Source of the DNA: Monosiga brevicollis MX1
Lineage: Eukaryota > Opisthokonta > Choanoflagellata > Craspedida > Salpingoecidae
Assembly (NCBI RefSeq): GCF_000002865.3
Contig: NW_001865040.1
Span: 1,769,864 to 1,833,863 of the forward strand
Direction: 5' to 3'
DNA length: 64,000 nucleotides
In this document: positions 23,064 to 34,966 of the stretch, piece by piece
Position numbering within the stretch: the first letter of the stretch is position 1
Layout: every line of letters begins with the position of its first letter
Made by a program: the position numbers and the translations under genes
Notes under the pieces: model-generated
What the model was told of the DNA's origin: nothing
The model's database searches: none
The model's input: only the letters and a program-made list of their open reading frames with translations

Positions 23064-24905
23064 ATGGCAACGTCGGGAGCTTTTGCGGGTGGCAGTCCCG
23101 GAAGGGGCTTTGCTCCACGCGGGCGAGCCGAGTATCGACTCGACTGTGCTGCAAGCATTATCGAGTCCCAATTCGGGCCTATCGTGGCTTCGGTTCGTTC
23201 ACCACCGCCGTTCACGTGGCGTGACAAATCTATGCCGGGCAAGACGGCCCAAGGCTTGTTGGCGCCCTTGCCAGGGGGGCAATGGTATCAGCGCTTCCTC
23301 AACTTTCGGCTTGCTGCAGGTCTTTAGAGTCTTGGCCATCCAACCCTGTCACGTCCGTCGTCTCTACGTGCTTTGCAAGGGCACTAGTCATAAAAACGTG
23401 TGTAACAATCTTGCCCTCTGTTGAGATTTGCTGGCGAAGCCTTGTGCAGTCGACACTGATCCAAATGATGTGATCTGGCACATAGATTCGCAAGGCCGTG
23501 ACAGTTCTGATTCAGCATGGCATGTTGGAGTATGAGGAGGCCGAGCACCCCATCTTTTACGCCAAGATCGAGGTTTGTCAACCCCAATGACTTTGCCCGG
23601 GCTCGACCCAGCCTGCACTTGGGCTCTTGCCCTGGTAGCGACGAGCTGTGTGATGCCCTCATACCGAATTTGCTGGTCACAGGACGTGCTGCTGCGCTTG
23701 CACTTTCCAGCATATGCCCATGTCATTGGGACGATGTACGGTACCCTGGCCGAACGTATCTTTGAACAGCTTTTCCTGCACGGCCTTATGCGACTGGTAC
23801 GATATTTTCAACGACACGCAAAACAAAAGGCTTTGCATGTCACATGTGCAGACGTACAAGCACCATGCAATACCAATACGTGTTTCCTCACATTTGTCTG
23901 GACCTAGAGCCGTCTTATGGGAACGGTCGTTCAGTTGACAGGCGGGTATGTTATGACAACTGAGCCACCTTCCTTTGCCGACGACCGCATACACTCTTCA
24001 CCAACTTTGCTTCTGTCTCGACCACCTCAGGCAATACTCCCAGACCGAAATCCTTGAACTCTTTCGTACCCTGGTCCAGGATGCACGGGTGATTCAACTG
24101 CATGGCGCGAAAGGTGCGGGCACCCTGCCTTCTCACGGTTTCCACAAGGGGATTCCAGCTGGATGTGGGCTAATCACATTGAATCCTTTCAAAAACCATT
24201 CATACTCCCGACAGATTCTGAACTGTTTACTTTTCCCGACGAGTGCAAGAATTTGGGTTTGTTAGCGGCCCCTCTGCTGTTGAAAAATTCTTGGACCCCA
24301 CTTCCCCGCCTGCTGACTCTGCCATTCTCGTCTCGCCGGGGACAGATAAGCTCATCAGTCAGGAGGATGGTGCCACCAACAACATCTCTGCGGTATAGCC
24401 ATTGTTTTGAAGCGGCATGCCCCGTGCTTCCGCCAATTGGCGGCCCCGCTGAGCCTCTCCATCTTTTTCTTCATTTACATTCCTGCCCCGTTTTGTGGCG
24501 CCTTGCCCAATGACCATCGACTCCTCCTTTTTTCCTCTTTGACTCGATATTGACCCCCCCCCATGACTAGGATCAACACCGCTATTGGACGATCTGCCAC
24601 ACCCAACTCCTTGACAAGCTGCAAACGCGTTGGGGCGTGACGTATATCCGTGCCAAAATCTCCGACGAGGCTGCCATCATCGTTGAGGTCAGCACGCTAC
24701 AGAGTGGTGTCGGTTCAACAAAACAATTGCCAACGTTCAATTTGCTCTTCTGTCTGCTTCTCGTGTTTGCAGGCACTCGCGGCGCTCCGTCAAAGCGCCA
24801 GCCCAGAGGAGGTGTGTGCGTGTGATATAGTTTTACTTCTGCCTGCTCCGTCGCCTGCGTGAACAACGGTAAATCCTTTTTTCTGTGCGAGACTGGTCAC
24901 CCTGA

Positions 24906-24960
<55 letters not shown>

Positions 24961-26463
24961 TTCTCTATTCGCGCTCAGGTGGCCACGCAGCTGAAGCGTA
25001 TGGGAGCCAAACAGCTGTCACGAGAACATATCGCCGAGGTACCCAATATTTCCCAGGCGCCCTTTGACTTGATACAATACCAATGACTGTCGCGTCGTTC
25101 TTTTATTCCTTTTTGAATTTTCTGCAACCCTAGTGGCTCCAAGTGCTCATCAGCGAGGGAGAAGAAATTGTGGTTCAAGCTGGCATGTACGCGTACATGT
25201 ACAACCACTCGGCCGTCGCCACTGTATCTCGCACGCGTGCAGTCGAGAAGGTATGCGCAAGTCTTGGATGCTTTGCGTTATTGGGCCGAGGGACAGTGGT
25301 TGTTCCTTTGCTTCTGCCATCACGCACTGTATGTTCAACCACCCCATGCGCCAGACCATTGAGGAGCGCTATGGCATCGAGAGCATGCGCATCTATAACA
25401 TTCTGTGCGAGAAGGTGCGCAGACTTGTGACAACCTCTGCGGACCCTTTCGTTTCGCACTGTGGCACAACGCTGTGTTCAAAACTTAATGCGGCGGCCAG
25501 CTTCGAGACAAGCTAATCACTTTTGTCAATTCTCGCAGCACTACCTTGAGCAAGATCAGCTCTCCAAGATTGCCATTGCAGCCAACTTCAAAGCGACACG
25601 CCTCTTGATCAACCGACTTTGGAAGGCCGGCTTTGTTCAGATTTATGAGGCAGCACGCGCCCAAGACCGAACCACTGGCCGCTACATGCATCTTTGGACG
25701 GCTGACCCAGAGGCTGGCCGCCACCTCATCCTCGACGAATGCATTCACATTGCGGTTCGACCAAGGCCTTTTGTCAACGGCTTGGCATCAAAGTTTGCTG
25801 CGAGTGTCCGTTCACCACCTTTCCGCTTAACCTTGACCCTGATAGACAAACCTGATACAACGTGAACTCAAAGAGCGTCAGCAGCACGAGCGCATCCTGA
25901 GGTGTGTACGGCGAGTCGTTTGCATCTTGCTCTGGTGCCTCTCAGCCTGATGTCATGCCTTGGAAACGTTTGCAGCCAGCAAGAGTTTCTCAGCCAAGAA
26001 CTGTCAGCCGAGGATGCCGAATACGAGGTGCGTGAGCTTGGTTCTTGGTTCTATGCTTACTATCGGCCCGCATGTGCCCTTTTTGGTAAACCACCTCATT
26101 TGGCACCGCTCGGATCTCGCCAACAGGAGGAAAGCGTGAAGGCTGATCGAAAGCAGGTGGGCTCATTGATGCCATTCTTCTACCTGTGTCACCCTTGACA
26201 GTCACCTTTAGCCAGCACGCCTGCCGCTCCGACCCTGGATCCCTGTTCGTGAGCTCATTGCCCATGTGCGTTTGCAGTTGAAGAAGGTTTTGGCAGGCAT
26301 TTCCAAGCTTCATCAACAGCTACTTTACGTCCGTGCCTTGCTTGCATGCGCGAGCTCCCCCAGTCTGCCGTCGCCCCCTGCACTGTCACGCTCACCATGA
26401 CAAATCTACGTGTGCCATCCGCAGGTGGATCGTTTGATGCTGCAGTTACGCGACTATGCATAG
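23064..26463 (+). CDS. POLR3C: RNA polymerase III subunit RPC3/RPC62
   Basis: Starts at 23064 (MATSGAFAGGSPGRGF) and runs through many exons to TAG at 26461-26463. Recognisable parts in order: EYRLDCAASIIESQFGPIVA (first winged helix; human EIKLCSLLLQEHFGEIV), AVTVLIQHGMLEYEEAEHPI, LLRLHFPAYAHVIGTMYGTL, the central HRYWTICHTQLLDKLQTRWG (matches YWQANLDRFHQHF), TIEERYGIESMRIYNILCEK (human QERFGSRCARIFRLVLQKK), HYLEQDQLSKIAIAANFKAT, GRYMHLWTADPEAG (human RTFYLYTVN) and a C-terminal coiled coil ending VDRLMLQLRDYA. Family role: RPC3 forms a Pol III-specific subcomplex with RPC6 and RPC7 that opens promoters and contacts TFIIIB. Exon edges between 23760 and 24580 are the weakest part of the model. 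Confidence 0.9.
24908..24957. repeat. T50 tract before a POLR3C 3' splice site
   Basis: Fifty uninterrupted T bases, then GCTTTCTCTATTCGCGCTCAG and the exon VATQLKRMGAKQLSREHIAE. It is the longest T run placed directly before an acceptor in this window. Confidence 0.92.
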
Positions 26464-26814
26464 GTGGCCATCGGTAGCACGTGTCAAGGCACATCGAGCC
26501 TTGCCAAAGCCAGGTCAAGGACCGGCAGGCATAACGAGCTTGAAGCAATTCATATGCACACAAAGAGAAGCTCAATCCTCATGGGACGCACGCTGCGCGG
26601 GCGAGAGCATGAGTCAAAGATGACCAGCACCATCAAAACAATTGACTCGTTCAATTTGATCAGATTGCACCTCTTTCTAAGCCAAATTTGATATGTGGCT
26701 CAGCCACCTGTTTCTAAATGGGATCACTGCGTCGCGCCAGCATGTCTGTAGCAGTTGCTCCTTGCGCAAAGGCACGCACGCTTAATAGCCAGCGGACCGT
26801 TTGATTGAAGGCAA

Positions 26815-29800
26815 TCACACCAGGCACCCTGCGACGGCAGCCCAACGATTTCTCAGATGGCGCGCGGATGCAAAGATGACGACGGATTCTTCGGGCATGG
26901 GATTTGGCCATCGACGAGTGTCACGGGCGTCAAACCAGCAAGGCGCAACATACCCGCGTACACCCCCCGGCTGTGAAAGGATTGCCGATACGCACTCTGC
27001 ATGCGAGAGAGGAATGTTGTTGTAGCCATATCGAACCTAAGCAAGGTGCGAACAATTAGCCGCCGCACATGCAACAGAAGACGAGGCACAGCTGACTCAC
27101 CAAATCCTGGTGCACCACGCTAAATGCACGTGTGGACAGAGTTCCGGAAAGGTTGCGATCCAAGACCTGTGTGGCACGGCAAAGAAAAATGAGAGAGCTC
27201 ATGGATGCAAATTCCGGTGGTCTCAAAGCAAGATGGTTGGCAAGCAGAGAGCTATCCGACCTGCCAAACACCAACAAACTGCGTAAAGAGACGCGCAGTC
27301 CGGTCGTTGGCGTAAATGTCGGCCAAGAATCGCCCAGCGTCCTTCCACCTAATGGCACATATTTACAACCCAGCAAAACACATGTTTAAATCGAGGCAAT
27401 GCACATCTGCAGCCTCAGCGTACAAAACCCCCTGCACTCACCAGGTCAGGTATACTGCATGTGAGACGTGGGTCTCATGACGAGCCTAAGCACGCCAAGA
27501 CACGAGATGAGCAGAACGCCAGCACTTTGCATGCAATGCAACACGGGTATAAGTATTGACCGGACAATTTATTTTTTGTCGTCCTGTCAACGAACAAGTT
27601 AGCATCAACACATAAAACACATACCAGAGCCTCAAAGGCCTCGTTGTTGCGCACGTAGAGCCCAAGATCATAACACAGGCTACGAAACTCAACGGCTGTG
27701 AGATGACCGGCCACTGCCTTTGCAAAACGTGGAAAAGCTGCTGATGCCGCTTGCATATATGGCGGTTGATCTGTTACGGGACCCTTGCGCTCCCAGCGCC
27801 GCTTCTATACGTTACGCCAAACACGCCAAAAGGCAAAAGAAAAAAAAAAAAAAAAAAAGAGAACAAGTTGTCCAGGAATGATCGGCCATGTGAGACACAG
27901 GGCCAAGTACTGCAAGGCATTGTGTTTATTGAGATTCGAAAACGAAGAAGGAGCGCCTACCATGGAGTAAACCGAATGCGATCGAGCCCTGGCCGTTTGC
28001 TCGCTTTCCTCTTCAACCACTTGATCCAAGATTTCTTGAAAGCGCTGAAAAGGTACACTGGAAAACACAAAATTATAGTGAGACAGGCGAGACATGGGAG
28101 CGGAATACAAGTGACATGCAGGAGCACAGTGGCAACTGTTCAAGGGCTGAGAAAGCAAGCGCGCAGGAGACAAAGAGGCGAGTGACACGCCACGTACGAG
28201 CGACCCAAAGCACGCAATTGCTGGAGTTGGGCGTGCTCTTCAAGACCCATCACACGACACAATTCCTCAAGGTCGTTAATGCTCAAGACGCTCGGGGAAG
28301 CCTGGCCTGTGCGCTGCAACAGCGGTATGGCCGAGACAAAAACAATTGCCGGATCAATGAGTTGAGAGCAATCCGAGTCAAAAAGAAGGAGGCGGGGAGG
28401 ACAGTTCGACGGTATCACTGACTCGCTCGAGCGCGCGCATGGCAAAAGAATGTAGGCTGCGAGGCGAAGGCGAGGGCTACACCAAACGAATGCAGATGAA
28501 AGAGAGCAGAGGGGCGGGGTGTCAGCAAGCAGTAGCATGGGGGCATGAAGAAAGAGACCCCTTGGGAAGCAACGCACCAGGGCTTGTCCGCCGCGCGGGC
28601 GTGGAGGTGTTGAGATATCCGCAGTGGGGGAGGCACGTCCATTGACAGAAAGCACGCGGGAGCGTGTTCGCATCAGTTCCGACTAGAGCGTGGTGCACAT
28701 GTCAGATTGACTCAGCCAAGCCAAGACCACAGAGCAGAGCAATTCGTTCCGTGGCAACAGTGACCAACTTTTGGGGATGAGGGCACAGATGCAGGCTCAA
28801 GGTCGCGCTTGATCTCATGCCAATTGGCTAACATGAACTAAACCCAAAAATATGCGATTATCAGCCGGTGAGGTTGTTGCTGGTCGAGATGCAGGCGCTC
28901 AAAGCGATGTAACCCCCGACCTGAGTGATGGCATTTTGAGAGTGCACGTCAAAGAAGGGTTGCGCTCGCGCATCATTACTGGCGGGCGTGAAGATGGTGG
29001 GGCCGAGACAGGTAGCCAGTGCTTCCGCCGACATCAAGTTGGATGCAGTATGCTCCAACACGCGCGCAAAATGATCAAAAAGAAACTAAGAGATCAGGTC
29101 GTCAGATGAAAACATGAGGTCGGAATATGCTGAGCGTTGACGGAATGTTTGACAATGATACACAAACCTTGAGTGTGTCGCGATTCTCCTTGGGTAAAGC
29201 TTCGATTGTACCACGTAGTAGGCGCATGCGCGACATGTGGTCGGCCTGAGATTGAAGCCGGACATGGCAATATGGAGCAAAGGGGTGAATGCTATCCATG
29301 CCAACCGAGCGCTGTATTATTGGCTGCAAGATCAATGGCAATGAAGGCTAGAGCAGACCTGTTCACCCGCGGCCTGTAAAAAGGCTTTGTAAAGCTCTGA
29401 GGTCACAATGGGCTCCGGTAGCTCACGCAAAAACTTTTTCAACAAACCAGTGACGGCAGATATGCTGGGAGCTTCGTTTTCCGTCACCTACTCGTAGATC
29501 AGTCATCAAAGTCATCAAACAACCTCCGGAAGCTGTAATTGGTCCCCCAGTAACTTTGGCGCTCAATTGATTGTGGTCGGGAAGGTGTTGGCAAGGGAAA
29601 GCGTACCTCGGCTTCGTGGGCAGAGAGCACAAATTGTTCGGCTAAAATGTCAATGATGCGCTTGTTGCCGGCTTTACGATACAAGCCTTCCTCCTACGGC
29701 AGGCCAACATGAGACCAGTGGCAAGAAACAAGAAATACAACCAAATATCGAGCCGGGTTATCAACGTAGCAAAGTGGCCTGTTATGGCTGTGAGCATCAC

Positions 29801-31016
29801 GCAAGTCCAACCGACTACTGTGCGACGAACCTGAAGGCCACGCTGATCGATTTCGTACACGCATTTGGTGATGAGGTGGGGAATGGAGCGTTGCTCACGT
29901 CGACAAACATCGGCCAAGGGGAGTCCAAAGAGGTTTGATGCATCATCGAAGGAAATCGACATGAAGAGCCGGCCTGAGCGTTATGCCAGCAAAAAAATGG
30001 TGCGAACAGATCAGAAAAAGGGTGGGGTGAGCGATCATCGTTATTCGATGGAACACAAGATTTTCAGCGTAATCAGACAGTAACATGGGTGGACGCGGCG
30101 GCTGACCAGCTGGCGAAAGTGACATATTTAAAGCCTGTTCCTTCCCATCGATCAGAGCGTGCAAGTCGATGCGGGCAGAGGCCATCTCGCGATCTCGATT
30201 ATGCTTGTGCTTGCTCTTATCTCGAACTACGAGGCAAAACATCACAAGACATGAGCAGGGGGGTCTCGAGTCCAACCCGACCGCCCACCATGTCCTTCCT
30301 TGCCACCAAGTTGTGACGCGAACGAGGGAACACTGCACAAACTTGAGACTTGAAGAACTTCGCCATTAGAAAAGCCAGGAATGACAATCTATGCATGGAC
30401 AAACCACGGCGCGAGGTTGGATCAACCGATGGCATGAGTCAGACTCGATAATGGATCGTGCGACCCAGGCAAAGTTGACTGTACCTACCGTCTCGTTCCA
30501 TTCGGGGCTCAGGGTTTTGCGACGGACAACCGTGCGATAGCGCTAAGGGTTGGTTGTCACAGCAAGTAGCAGATGCATATGGAGGTGATGCGCACGGGTG
30601 TCAAATGAGCGAGTTTGTCGCAAGAAGTTTGAGCGGGACGCTCAGCTCGAGCAACACGTTTGTTCTGGAGGGCGGGACCTACACGTTGATCGCCTCCGCC
30701 CACGACGCGAAGCTCGCAGTAGGGATCACACGAGGCACCAACAGGCAGGTCAGTGGCGTGAGAAACAACAATGTGCAGTGTTCCGCTCAAGCCCGTGGAG
30801 GCACTGTTTTTGACAACGTCCATGCTGGCCGGGGCAGAGCTGCGTTGCTATGGATAAGAAAAAGATGGTTCCAAGACGAGGATGACACGATGGGACGACG
30901 GGTCCCAAAGGTGAGGACGAGTGCGATTGCTGAGTTGGGCGGAAGCTGATCCAAAGGCGACTGACCTTGCGGCCACCCGTGACCATGCTGCGCAGGGCCC
31001 CGAATGCTGACGCCAT
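26815..31016 (-). CDS. C2-RhoGAP protein with EF-hand-like C-terminal region
   Basis: Exon 1 at 31016 gives MASAFGALRSMVTGGRK. The next exons form a C2 domain: LSGTLHIVVSHATDLPVGAS, CDPYCELRVV, TVVRRKTLSPEWNET, and DKSKHKHNRDREMASARIDL (about 30790-30000). A RhoGAP domain follows (about 29960-28800): FGLPLADVC, EEGLYRKAGNKRIIDILAEQ with the arginine finger in GLYRKAG, VTGLLKKFLRELPEPIVTSE, HMSRMRLLRGTIEALPKENR, and VLEHTASNLMSAEALATCLG then PTIF. The frame continues through a Ser-rich linker (SELMRTRSRVLSVNGRASP), a helical part (INDLEELCRVMGLEEHAQLQ; FQRFQEILDQVVEEESEQ) and an EF-hand-like end (AVEFRSLCYDLGLYVRNNEA; VLDRNLSGTLSTRAFSVV), with the stop at 26815. Family role: RhoGAPs speed GTP hydrolysis by Rho/Rac/Cdc42, and C2 domains dock to membranes. 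Joining the last 2 kb to the RhoGAP rests on phase-consistent exons, so a separate gene is possible. Confidence 0.78.
27841..27858. repeat. A18 tract (T18 on gene strand) in RhoGAP intron
   Basis: On the minus strand the T run lies about 30 nt before the acceptor of the exon beginning KRRWERKGPVTDQ. Confidence 0.8.
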
Positions 31017-31954
31017 GGTTGGCTTGCTGCGAGAAGCGGGGGCGGCAAAAGGATATGTGCGGCGGGGAGATGACGAGGCCCAACGATGCCGTGACGGGCG
31101 GCGATGGGGATTGGAAACGGGTAGATCCATGTTCATGGCATGAATCATATCCACGGGAGAAGACAGAGAGAAAGAGAGAGAGGGAGCATATGAGCACAGG
31201 AGCCAGGGTTTGCGAACAGCAATGGATGGTTGTGGACAGCGGCTTGTCGATCATTGCTCGCTTGTCTGGTCATCAAGGAGCTGGCCAAAGGGAGGAGAAG
31301 GAAGCGGGGCAGGCTTGTACAGCAAGCATGGGGCGTGTAAATTGATATGTGTGTGCGTACCTACACGAGAGCTTAGAGGTAAGACGAGACACCAGAATGA
31401 TTATTTGGCTCGAGCTGAGGGAATAGAGAAGCTGTGGTGGCGATTGCGCTTATGCCATGATGCTGCAGGCGAGCAGGCGTAAATTCATCAAGGGGGCCAC
31501 TACGCTCGCAGCCACAGATTGATTGGGCGAGGCGAAAGCGATTCAAGGCAATGGTGGCCAAACCTTGAAGCCCGGTCCGCAGCAAGAGGAAGCACAAGGG
31601 GGTCACGATCAAGGAGTCGAATGCAGCTCGATGGAAAACAATGACACGGCTCGAGCAGGCTCGACGGTGTATTGTCACCAGTTTGCGGCCGCGACGTGTC
31701 CTCTTTGTGATCGCGGAAGCCAGCGTCCACTACGAAGAAGGAAGCAGTCGCAAATGAAAGATTTGGGTGAGGAGCAGCTGTTCTGAAGGCATGAAGGGGC
31801 ATCATCGCACGCGCACCGTACCTTTGCGCATTCAATCTTGAGCCGTCCACAACAGGTGTATGGGCCTTATTGCATGTCCCCCAGAAGACCCGTGAAGGAT
31901 GCAGCCAATCGACTCGGGTCGTGATCACTCACTCGGGCCACATGCACACACACC

Positions 31955-32010
<56 letters not shown>

Positions 32011-32811
32011 ATTGGTTTGAGAGAGAGAGAAAATTATTTCAGCTGCATGCAAACAAAAAAAAGCTTTTTGAGGTTGACACGCAATGGCACCTTGTTGGGT
32101 TATTGAAGCGTGTTGGGGGGTTTTTGCAGATCTTATATGGAATGTGAAGGTGAAGCAAGCTTATATGGTCACATGGTTCTCGTTGTAGAAATAAAAGTTA
32201 TTTTGTTGTTCACCCATATCGGCTGGAAGTGAGTCTAGACTGCAAATGGCAGCGTCACGCTTTCCCAACACCCGGCCTCACACACGCACACACACACGCA
32301 CACGTGTGCAAACGAGGCAGACTTTGAAGACGGCTCACTTTGAGACGAGAGGCGTTCGGTGCTCCTTGACCTGTGTGGTTGAGAGCTTTCCCCACGATCA
32401 TCTCTTGATCCTGCTCAGAGCCGACATCAAAGTGCTCTTGGTTCGAGGTGCTTTGCATCGTCTTCTGCTCGCGTCCCCCCGGCTCGGCAGCCGGGCGTGT
32501 GTCAATGTGTGTCTCGTGTTGTTTTTTCGCAAACCCTCGACCATCCAACCGCCAGCGGTTGAGCCCAGGCCATCACAGGGCTGTTGTGTCTAGCATTGGC
32601 ATGTCGACAGTAGTAGCGAGCCTGGCACACACACGCACTCACACCCATCTCCTACCTCAGGGTAGCGCAGCGAGCACCGTTCAGAGCCTTGCATTTGATC
32701 ATCGTCTTTTTCACTTTGGACTCTGCCTTGTAGGTGTAGCCTTGGCGTGCAGTACGCCGCGCCTGAACGACGGATATGGCTCGCTAGCGGAATACGGTCC
32801 TGGGCGGCGTC
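31017..32811. promoter_or_regulatory. Large divergent spacer between RhoGAP and POLI genes
   Basis: About 1.8 kb between two divergent start codons. It holds a GA-rich stretch (31160-31190), a CG run that turns into a GA run (31954-32008), and CA-rich sequence (32280-32306). Open frames here are short, lack family similarity and overlap low-complexity DNA. Non-coding first exons of either gene may lie here. No RNA gene was recognised. Confidence 0.4.
31964..32008. repeat. GA microsatellite adjoining a CG run
   Basis: About 22 GA units directly after a CGCGCGCGCGCG stretch. The alternating purine-pyrimidine part could adopt Z-DNA and the GA part H-DNA. That is inference from composition. Confidence 0.88.
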
Positions 32812-34738
32812 ATGGACCGCGTTATTCTTCACTTTGACCTCGACTGCTTTTACGCTCAAGTACACATGGTTCAAGAGCCGGAGCTACGCCTGAAACCGCT
32901 TGGAGTTCAGCAAAAAACCATCTTCGCCACTGTGAATTATGTCGCCCGCGCGCGTGGCGTGCCCAAAATGGCCCGGATCAGCGAGGCCCAACGCATTTGT
33001 CCCGATATTGTCATTCGCAATGGCGAAGACCTCACGGACTACCGTGAAGCCTCGGAACATATTTTCGCTTTCCTGCAAGAGCAGTTTCCACATTGCCCAG
33101 TTGAGCGGCTGGGTCTGGATGAGTTCTTTGTGGATGCCACCACCCCAGCGCATGCCCTCTGCTCAGACGGCTTCTGGTCGCCAACTCCGCACTTTCATCT
33201 CACTGCCAGCCCCAACTGGTGTGGTCATGTGATAGAGGGTCCCGAGTCGTTGCCCATGCAAGATTTGGACACCCCTCACCCTGACCCAAAGCGCGCCCAC
33301 CTATCTCAACAGCCGGCCGCCCACGCCGCCGCCAATCTCGCGCAATATCAGGCATTGCGTGCAGGAGCACAGCTTACCGACTGGGCTCGTAAGGAGCTCA
33401 AGGCCAAGTTTGGCTACACCTGCAGTGCGGGCATTGCTGTGAACAAATTGCAAGCCAAAATGGCTGGTGAGCTGCACAAGCCCGATGACCAGTCCTGCCT
33501 GTTGCCCCGAGCAGCCCAGGCCGTGATTCTGCATCGTGGTCTGCGGCGGGTAAGCCCCGCCCCACCTCTGCTTGCATCTTCCTCGTTCACAGACATGCCC
33601 TTGAGAAGCGTGGACTTTATTTTTTCACGTCTTTTGATTGTTGTTCTGTTTTGGCTTGGCTTGGTTGTCTGGCGCGTCAGGTACCTGGCCTAGGCCGTGC
33701 CATGTTCAAACGGCTTCAAAAAGTTGACTTAGCATCCGTGCCTGCACTTTTGGGCGCCACCCATGAGCAGCTGGAGTTGGCCCTCGGCCGTCAATCGCAG
33801 GAGGCTTGGCGTCTGGTCCGTGGTATTGATGAGACTGGTTCGTGTCTTTGCGGGAATCAGCCACTCGAATTTTGGCTTTTGGTCGCCGTACTCGAAACCG
33901 CGCTCTGGCTCATCTGCCCCTTCCACCCCTGGCTTGCATAATATGTGCACGTAGCTGTGCAGCAGACTGGGCCGCCCAAAACCCTCAGCAATGAGGACAA
34001 TATTGGCCGGACCTCGGACATTGCGCATGTCATGACGCGCTTGGAGCCTTTGGTTCACCGTCTACTTGCACGCATTGTATGTCTGACCGCCCAGGCTCGG
34101 TGACCCTCTTCGCGGACCGGGCTCTCATCAAAACTTTTTTCGGCAGGATCACCAGTATGAGCTCTACCAGCGCCGGCCCCGCGTCCTGCGCCTCTCCGTG
34201 TGTGGGGCTCGCTACCATGATCGCGTCAGTCGACAAGAGTCACTTCCTGCATCCGTGCTCAGGATGGTGCGTTCCGCTTTGACGCACGCATCAGCAGAAC
34301 CAGACGCGCGACCCCGCCAAAAGTGATGAGGGTCTGCTGTTTCAATGATGTTAGGCGCCGGGGCCCCGTGCTGAAGCTATTCTAGATCGCTGCGTGCTAC
34401 TCCTTCGCAAGCTGAAACCAGAACCATTTGTCATCTCGGTCATCAACGTGGGTGTGACCTCGTTTGATGACCATCGAGCGCCACCCGCAACCCACCGACT
34501 GGACCAATACTGGACGACCGAATCCAACCCCGCACCCCCCACATGCCAGACTCGGCCCCAGGCTTACCCTCCTCTTCAACTCGAAGGCGGCGAGAACGTC
34601 GAGGAAGAGGAAGACATTGAAGCCCTCTTTGAGGACGAGAATGCAGCTCTTGAATGTTTCACCTGTAACTCTTGTGGGGCTTGCTTACCTGAATTCTGTC
34701 GTGCAGCACACACCCTTTTTCATGCCGATCAAGTTTGA
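32812..34738 (+). CDS. POLI: Y-family DNA polymerase iota with a UBZ-like zinc finger
   Basis: Five exons (32812-33549, 33681-33837, 33955-34076, 34147-34266, 34355-34738) sum to 1521 nt (506 aa). Catalytic motifs: VILHFDLDCFYAQVHMVQEP (metal-binding DxD region), LGVQQKTIFATVNYVARARG, NGEDLTDYREASEHIF and VERLGLDEFFVDAT. The SxDE-equivalent LDEFFVD is specific to iota (human ERLGFDENFVDLT) and not eta. FGYTCSAGIAVNKLQAKMAG and VPGLGRAMFKRL (helix-hairpin-helix) follow, then a little-finger region. The tail is acidic and ends in CNSCGACLPEFCRAAHTLFH, a C-x2-C...H-x3-H finger that resembles the UBZ of Pol eta. Human Pol iota instead has UBM ubiquitin-binding motifs and is longer (about 715-740 aa). 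Role: translesion synthesis, with the finger likely binding monoubiquitinated PCNA (inference). Confidence 0.93.
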
Positions 34739-34966
34739 GAGGAAGGCTCGTATTTAATTTGGCCAACTTGTGCCTGCCTTTTGTTCATTCGTATACGTTC
34801 TGCTCCAACCCCACTGACCTTTGTGCGAGCCGTGCTTGTGAGTGCCGACTGGAAGAGTGTTACTTTGAATCGATAGTTAGATTGTCTTTCAGAGCTCATC
34901 ATCTCATTGAGATGCGAGCATAAACACTTTCAAGATTGTAAACAAAAGTCGGTAGGATGCAACGGT

